From the NCBI GenBank assembly GCA_944387745.1, contig CALXGD010000062.1, forward strand, positions 1-37,149: a stretch of DNA of 37,149 bases, read 5' to 3'. Shown piece by piece: positions 32,846 through 37,149 of the stretch. Under the pieces are notes generated by a model that worked only from the letters and a program-made list of their open reading frames with translations, was not told the origin of the DNA and made no database searches. Position 1 is the first letter of the stretch; each line of letters begins with the position of its first letter. This stretch comes from an uncultured Oscillospiraceae bacterium (GTDB taxonomy: Bacteria; Bacillota_A; Clostridia; Oscillospirales; Oscillospiraceae). Made by a program: the position numbers and the translations under genes.

Positions 32846-34477
32846 TCAGCCCTCCTCTGCGGAGCTGGAGAGGAAGCCGGACTCCTGGGCCTGTACGGGA
32901 ATGAGGACAGCCTCTCCTGGTGTCAAACCGGAGGTGAGCTCTACAAACTCTTTGCTGCTTCTGCCCAGAACGACTGGCCTGCGCTCGATTTGTGCGGGGT
33001 CTGCCACAGAGCCGTCCGGATTCAGGGCGCCCTCGCCGGCGACCAGAACGGTCCCATCGCTGTTCACCGCTGGCGAGGGGATGCACAGTGCGTCCTCTGC
33101 CTGTTCAACTATGATATTGGCGGATACATTCATGCCCGGATTCAGGTCCCCGTACTCCGAGATCAGAATAGTGACCGGATAGGTGGTGAATCCGTTGGTG
33201 GTGGTGCCGTTGATGCTCACCTTTTTTACTGTGCCGGTGAAAACCTCACCAGGCAGAGCTTCCGCTGTGATTTCCACGGCCTGGCCCGGCTGGATTTTGC
33301 CGACATCCAGCTCACTCACATTCATTTGCAGCTCCAGAGCGCTCAAATCGTAGATCACCGCCAGTGCACCGGATTCACTGCCGTCCAGCTGGTCGCCTGC
33401 CTTTAAATTTTTCTCAATGACTGTGCCGGAGATGGGGGAGGTGATGACGTAGCGCTCTAGGGCATCCTGGGCGCTTTGAAGGGCGAGCTGCGTATTCTGA
33501 AGCGCGAGAGCCGCATCTTCCAGAGAGGCTTGGGCGGAGCGCCCTCCCAGTGTGGCCAGAACCGCTCCCGGAGAGACCTGGCTTCCCAAAGAGACATTCA
33601 GATGGGTGATTTCACCGCTGGCAGAGGCAGTTACTGTCTGGCTCAGCCTTGGGGTCAGGGTTCCCCCAGCAGCGCAGGCGAAGGTTCCGATCCGAGCAGT
33701 GGCCTGAGTAGAGGCGGTGAGGGCGCCGGGATTGGCAAGGAGGATTTTGACCTGCCGGATCAGGGCGCCGCCGTTGCCCGCTTGGTCGGCGGTAGCTACG
33801 GACTCCACAGATCCGGGGAGAACCTCCAAGGTTCCTGCAAGAATGACTTGGGCGGACTGACCCGGAGAGATGTGGGCGGCGTCGGCAGACAGAAAGGGTA
33901 CTGTGAGGGTCATAAAGGAGGTATCTGTGATGTCAGCCACAGGGGAGCCGGCGGAAACCAGCTCTCCCTCCTGTACGTGGAGAGCCTGTACTACGCCGCC
34001 TCCCACGGCGCGGACCTGGAGGCTGTCTGTCAGGGAGTCATAGTTCAACTGGGCCTGTTGGACAGACAGCTGGGCCTGCTGCAGCGCAGTTTGTGCGCTG
34101 CCCGGGTCGATGCGGTAGAGAAGCTGATCCTGATCCACCTGGTCTCCGTCCTCGAAAGGGGATTCTAAAATTTCTCCGGAGACCAGGGCCGATACCTGAT
34201 AGGACTCAATGGGGGTGACAGTGCCGGAGCCAGAGATGGATGTGGTCAAATCCCGCAGTTGGGCGGAGACGATTTGATAGAGCCCCTCAGAGGCGGGGCT
34301 GCTGCTGAGTATGGGACGGACCAAGATCCAGAACAGAACGGCCAGAAGTGCTGCGCAGACGATCAGCCGCTTTTTCCAGGTTCCGCGTTTCCTAGGGCCT
34401 GGCCGGGTGTGAGAGGGGCTGGACTGTCCAGGAATGTCCAGGAGGGAGCCCTCAGAGGGTGCAGGGATGGTTTCCAT
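32846..34477 (-). CDS. ABC exporter adaptor (HlyD/MacA-like membrane fusion protein)
   Basis: A 543-residue adaptor. ATG 34477 has AGGAG eight bases upstream, and the 47 in-frame codons before it carry no ribosome site and are excluded. A cytoplasmic Pro/Ser/Arg-rich head (1-45) leads to one membrane helix (about 46-65). Two lipoyl-like units follow, each with a short hairpin: V-S-G-E-I-L first, and S-P-I-S-G-T-V-I-E later. The order of lipoyl and hairpin parts appears doubled, longer than the usual MacA of about 370 residues. It leads the operon adaptor, ATPase, permease. Confidence 0.87.
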   Translation of the reverse strand: METIPAPSEGSLLDIPGQSSPSHTRPGPRKRGTWKKRLIVCAALLAVLFWILVRPILSSSPASEGLYQIVSAQLRDLTTSISGSGTVTPIESYQVSALVSGEILESPFEDGDQVDQDQLLYRIDPGSAQTALQQAQLSVQQAQLNYDSLTDSLQVRAVGGGVVQALHVQEGELVSAGSPVADITDTSFMTLTVPFLSADAAHISPGQSAQVILAGTLEVLPGSVESVATADQAGNGGALIRQVKILLANPGALTASTQATARIGTFACAAGGTLTPRLSQTVTASASGEITHLNVSLGSQVSPGAVLATLGGRSAQASLEDAALALQNTQLALQSAQDALERYVITSPISGTVIEKNLKAGDQLDGSESGALAVIYDLSALELQMNVSELDVGKIQPGQAVEITAEALPGEVFTGTVKKVSINGTTTNGFTTYPVTILISEYGDLNPGMNVSANIIVEQAEDALCIPSPAVNSDGTVLVAGEGALNPDGSVADPAQIERRPVVLGRSSKEFVELTSGLTPGEAVLIPVQAQESGFLSSSAEEG

Positions 34478-34792
34478 GGTGTTTACTCCTTTTATTGTGC
34501 GGTGTTGGAGAAAATCCATGGCCAGAAGTGCAGCAGGTGTGACCTGGATTTCCTGAATACAGGCCCTATGGTACAGCGGAAGCATTAGCTTTCTCAAAAG
34601 AAACATTAAAAATTTCATTAAATTTCCCAGAGGGACAAGGTGCTCTCTGTGAGAGCGGATATTGGAGGTATTCCTCTGCTTTTACACTCTGGTTTTCCCC
34701 TGCTCCCTTCTTCGGGGAAGGCCAGAACGGGGGTAGAGTCCATACTGGCGTCAAAAATGGTGAGGCGGGGAGGATGCTGAAAGAAATTTTTA

Positions 34793-34821
34793 TTGTATGG
34801 GACGGCCAGTCCCGGTATAAT
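34793..34821 (+). promoter_or_regulatory. Promoter of the glycosyltransferase gene with palindromic spacer
   Basis: TTGTAT (34793-34798), a 17-bp spacer and TATAAT (34816-34821) lie 43 nt before the start codon. The spacer contains GGGAC-GGCCA-GTCCC, an inverted repeat that could be an operator. The remaining gap, 34478-34792, holds no supported gene. Confidence 0.7.
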
Positions 34822-34864
34822 GAATTTATCTGCAGCAGGCGCAGGAATGAAAGGAGGCCTCTCT

Positions 34865-36187
34865 ATGGCGAAAAAAGATCCTGTGGTCAGCATCATTGTT
34901 CCGGTATATAACGCCGAAAAGACGCTGTGCCGTTGTGTGGACAGCATACGGAAGCAGGAGTATGGAGATTTTGAGCTGCTTTTGGTGGATGACGGCAGCC
35001 AAGACAGTTCTGGCTCCCTCTGCGACAGCTATGCGGCTGAGGATGAGCGAATCCGAGTAATCCACAAGAAAAATGGAGGGGTGTCCGCCGCCCGCAACAA
35101 GGCACTGAACCAGGCGAGGGGCGAATTTCTTCAGTTTGTAGACAGTGACGACTGGCTGGCGCCGGAGGCTACCAAGCTGATGGTGCGCACAGCCCGGGAG
35201 AACAGCTGTGATCTGGTGATTGCCGACTTTTACCGGGTATCGGGGGATCGGATCTCCCACAAGGGGGAGATTGATGAGGAAGGTGTCATGTCGCGGGAGG
35301 AATTTGCCGCCCATATGATGGAAAATCCGGCGGACTACTATTACGGTGTGCTCTGGAATAAGCTGTTCCGGCGGGAGCTGGTGGAGCGGGAGCATCTGCG
35401 TATGGATGAAAAGATTCACTGGTGTGAGGATTTTCTTTTTAATCTGGAATATATCCTCCATGGAGAGACCTTTTGTGCCCTTCGTATGCCGATTTATTAT
35501 TACGTAAAAACAAAGGGATCGCTGGTTGCCCAGAGTATGACCATTCCCAAAGTGATCCGGATGAAGCTGCAGGTATTTGAGTACTATCAGAATTTTTACA
35601 AGCATGTGCTGGATGAGCGGGACTATGAAAAAAATCGACTGAAGGTCTATCGCTTTTTGGTGGATGCAGCAGGGGATGAGGCGCTGCTGCCAGGACTGAA
35701 AAAATTAGGAGATGAGCGGCCGACAATCTGTTCCCAGGCGATTGCGGAGCAGGGGGTTCTGTCAGACGTCTACCGAGAGCGAAAGCTGCTGGAGCGCTAT
35801 TTGTCCACGGCGGCAGGGAAGCATAATTTGGGCGATGCAGAGGCGCGGGTGCTGTTGTGCCTGCAGCATATTAGGGGCTTGAACAGCCGAAAAGAACTGG
35901 CAGATCTGGCTGGGGTGAGCCGCGTGGAGCTGACGCTGCTGCTGCAGAAGCTGTCGATGAAGGGATTTCTTCGGGTGGAGGATTCCCAGGAGGATGCGGC
36001 GGGCGAACTGACCAAGCAGCTTCAAGCGGTCCTTTTGCCTGCGGCCAGGCCGTTTTTGCTGGATGTGGAGCAGGCGCTGGAGGACTATGATCATGCGCGG
36101 TTTGCCGGTTTCACTGGGGAGGAGCAGGGACAGTACAGGTCTCTGGACCGGAGGATCCAGGAGAATATAAAAAAGGTGCTGGAATAA
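34865..36187 (+). CDS. Glycosyltransferase family 2 with C-terminal MarR-like winged-helix domain
   Basis: A 440-residue protein. Residues 1-220 are a GT-A family 2 domain: S-I-I-V-P-V-Y-N-A-E at 9-18, V-D-D-G-S near 41-45, and D-S-D-D-W near 93-97 for nucleotide-sugar and metal. A middle helical part (about 220-315) follows. Residues 322-440 look like a MarR winged helix: R-K-E-L-A-D-L-A-G-V-S-R-V-E-L-T-L-L-L-Q-K-L as recognition HTH, a wing, then the long MarR-type C-terminal helices ending I-Q-E-N-I-K-K-V-L. ATG 34865 has AAAGGAGG before it. The earlier in-frame TTG coincides with the promoter -35 and is excluded. This fusion is rare in my experience. Confidence 0.8.
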   Translation: MAKKDPVVSIIVPVYNAEKTLCRCVDSIRKQEYGDFELLLVDDGSQDSSGSLCDSYAAEDERIRVIHKKNGGVSAARNKALNQARGEFLQFVDSDDWLAPEATKLMVRTARENSCDLVIADFYRVSGDRISHKGEIDEEGVMSREEFAAHMMENPADYYYGVLWNKLFRRELVEREHLRMDEKIHWCEDFLFNLEYILHGETFCALRMPIYYYVKTKGSLVAQSMTIPKVIRMKLQVFEYYQNFYKHVLDERDYEKNRLKVYRFLVDAAGDEALLPGLKKLGDERPTICSQAIAEQGVLSDVYRERKLLERYLSTAAGKHNLGDAEARVLLCLQHIRGLNSRKELADLAGVSRVELTLLLQKLSMKGFLRVEDSQEDAAGELTKQLQAVLLPAARPFLLDVEQALEDYDHARFAGFTGEEQGQYRSLDRRIQENIKKVLE

Positions 36188-36190
36188 AAG

Positions 36191-36236
36191 AAAAACGTCA
36201 AGGCCTGCTGGTATTCCGCGGGGCCTTGGCGTTTTT
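36191..36236. terminator. Bidirectional terminator after the glycosyltransferase gene
   Basis: A 15-bp stem with one G-U pair (36191-36205 with 36222-36236) has AAAAA at one end and TTTTT at the other. It starts 4 nt after the stop codon. Confidence 0.85.
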
Positions 36237-36261
36237 CGAATCTCAAGTTTTGTGTGTGGTA

Positions 36262-36293
36262 TTTCCCAATTCGAATGGAGAAACATTGGGAAA
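36262..36293. repeat. Inverted repeat in an otherwise empty gap
   Basis: TTTCCCAAT (36262-36270) and ATTGGGAAA (36285-36293) are a 9-bp perfect inverted repeat. The 36237-36491 gap holds no gene that I can support: short frames on both strands lack ribosome sites and known motifs. Confidence 0.4.
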
Positions 36294-36491
36294 CAGAGTG
36301 AGCCGGAGGGTATAGGAGGAAAGCGGAAAAGGAATATGCCGGCGCCCGCTGGCCTTAAAATGCTCAGCGAAAATCAATTTCGCCTGTGCCAAGGGGTTTG
36401 CCGGCGACAAAACGATTGTATCAGCCCTCCGGCGGGCCCCATCTGGGATGAGGTCCAGGACATATTCCCTTGCCATGCAGTCAAATCAAAA

Positions 36492-36513
36492 GCGGGCCCC
36501 TGTTGGGGCCCGC
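36492..36513 (-). terminator. Terminator of pta
   Basis: A perfect 9-bp stem (36492-36500 with 36505-36513) with a 4-nt loop and the minus-strand tail TTTTGATTTG lies 21 nt after the pta stop. Confidence 0.82.
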
Positions 36514-36534
36514 CTGAAACAAGCGCCTTTTTGA

Positions 36535-37149
36535 TCAGTTTTCCGCCAGAGCAGCAGTGATAATGGCCATGGAATAGACCTCCTGAGCGTTGCAGCCCCG
36601 GGACAGGTCATTGATGGGGGCGTTCAGGCCAAGAAGGATGGGGCCGTAAGCCTCGAAGGAGCCCAGACGCTGGGCGATCTTGTAGCCGATATTGCCGGCG
36701 TTGATGTCAGGGAAGATGAAGGTGTTGGCATAGCCGGCCACCTTGGAGCCGGGACACTTCGTTTGAGCCACCCGGGGAGAGACGGCGGCGTCGAACTGCA
36801 TCTCACCGTCCACCGGCACGTCGGGCATGGCGGCCTTAGCCTTCTCACAGGCATTGCGCATCTTGTCCACGTCCTCGCCTTTGCCGGAGCCGAAGGTGGA
36901 GTAGCTCAGGAAGGCTACTTTGGGATCCACGCCGAAAATACGGGCGCAGGCGACGGTCTCTCTGGCGATTTCCACCAGCTCGTCCTCGTTGGGCTTAATG
37001 TTGATGGCGCAGTCGGCCATGGCCAGCACGTCGTTGTCGCCAGTGGCGGAGGGGCGCACCAGAATGAAGCAGGAGGAGACGATCTTGTTGCCGGGCTTGG
37101 TCTTCACCAGCTGCAGGGCGGGACGGACGGTGTCGGCGGTGGAGTAGGT
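36535..37149 (-). CDS. pta: Phosphate acetyltransferase, C-terminal part
   Basis: The frame runs open off the right edge, so the N-terminal part is missing; 204 codons are present. It makes acetyl phosphate from acetyl-CoA, the step before acetate kinase in fermentation. Pta marks: S-T-A-D-T-V-R-P-A-L at the very edge, A-D-C-A-I-N, V-A-F-L-S-Y-S-T-F-G-S-G-K-G, G-E-M-Q-F-D-A-A-V, A-N-T-F-I-F-P-D-I-N-A-G-N-I-G-Y-K, and the final G-L-N-A-P-I-N-D-L-S-R-G-C. The GTG at 37107 is internal. A terminator follows, so it is monocistronic or the last gene of its unit. Confidence 0.95.
   Translation of the reverse strand, partial: TYSTADTVRPALQLVKTKPGNKIVSSCFILVRPSATGDNDVLAMADCAINIKPNEDELVEIARETVACARIFGVDPKVAFLSYSTFGSGKGEDVDKMRNACEKAKAAMPDVPVDGEMQFDAAVSPRVAQTKCPGSKVAGYANTFIFPDINAGNIGYKIAQRLGSFEAYGPILLGLNAPINDLSRGCNAQEVYSMAIITAALAEN

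Noticed and set aside
36243..36476. 77-codon minus-strand frame beyond pta
   Set aside because: No ribosome site, lies after the pta terminator and matches no family.

Overview
The window looks like a chromosomal segment of an anaerobic, gut-type Clostridia, most likely Oscillospiraceae (Flavonifractor/Oscillibacter-like). This is an inference from the GC-rich coding style of the flanks, strong AGGAGG ribosome sites, SLH-domain surface protein, KDPG-aldolase-type VOC domain, ATC-hydrolase-family protein and MgtE/AzlCD/Pta gene types. I found no rRNA, tRNA, CRISPR array, transposase or phage gene.

Layout. (1) 2-5097, plus strand: the end of a TolC-like coiled-coil protein, a lipoprotein adaptor and an RND pump, closed by a perfect 16-bp-stem terminator. 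(2) 5188-6871, minus: an ECF sigma factor and an overlapping membrane-anchored DUF4179-type anti-sigma protein. (3) 6872-10359: two related hairpins framing a small structured RNA candidate, an AraC regulator, a CYTH phosphatase-like protein and an RlmI-type rRNA methyltransferase. (4) 10444-23562: a visibly AT-richer catabolic cassette. A YheO/DauR-type regulator and an ATC-hydrolase-family protein lie on the minus strand. On the plus strand are RidA, a frameshifted cysteine-desulfidase-family gene, a complete Dpp/Opp-type ABC importer, an M20 amidohydrolase, a fumarate-reductase-like flavoprotein, a one-cluster 2Fe-2S protein and a free-standing VOC protein. (5) 23811-26629, minus: azlD, azlC and mgtE, with a roughly 325-nt mgtE leader that contains an intrinsic terminator. 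(6) 26684-28846, plus: a MoxR ATPase and VWA protein pair. (7) 28907-34477, minus: a MacAB-like ABC exporter followed by an SLH-domain exported protein. (8) 34865-36187, plus: a glycosyltransferase 2 with an apparent MarR-like winged-helix C-terminus. (9) From 36535, minus: the end of pta, running off the window.

How the parts may work together. The cassette in (4) is the most coherent candidate for an undescribed pathway. Import of a small peptide-like or N-acyl/cyclic sulfur amino-acid derivative would be followed by ring or amide hydrolysis (ATC-hydrolase family, M20). Cysteine beta-elimination would follow, with RidA removing 2-aminoacrylate, and the flavoprotein/2Fe-2S pair would provide a redox step. 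The substrate is not shown by the sequence. The desulfidase gene is interrupted exactly at an A_AAA_AAC motif, so it is either a lesion, a sequence error or a slippage site. Other points of note are the mgtE leader, the GT2-MarR fusion and the 6978-7170 RNA candidate.
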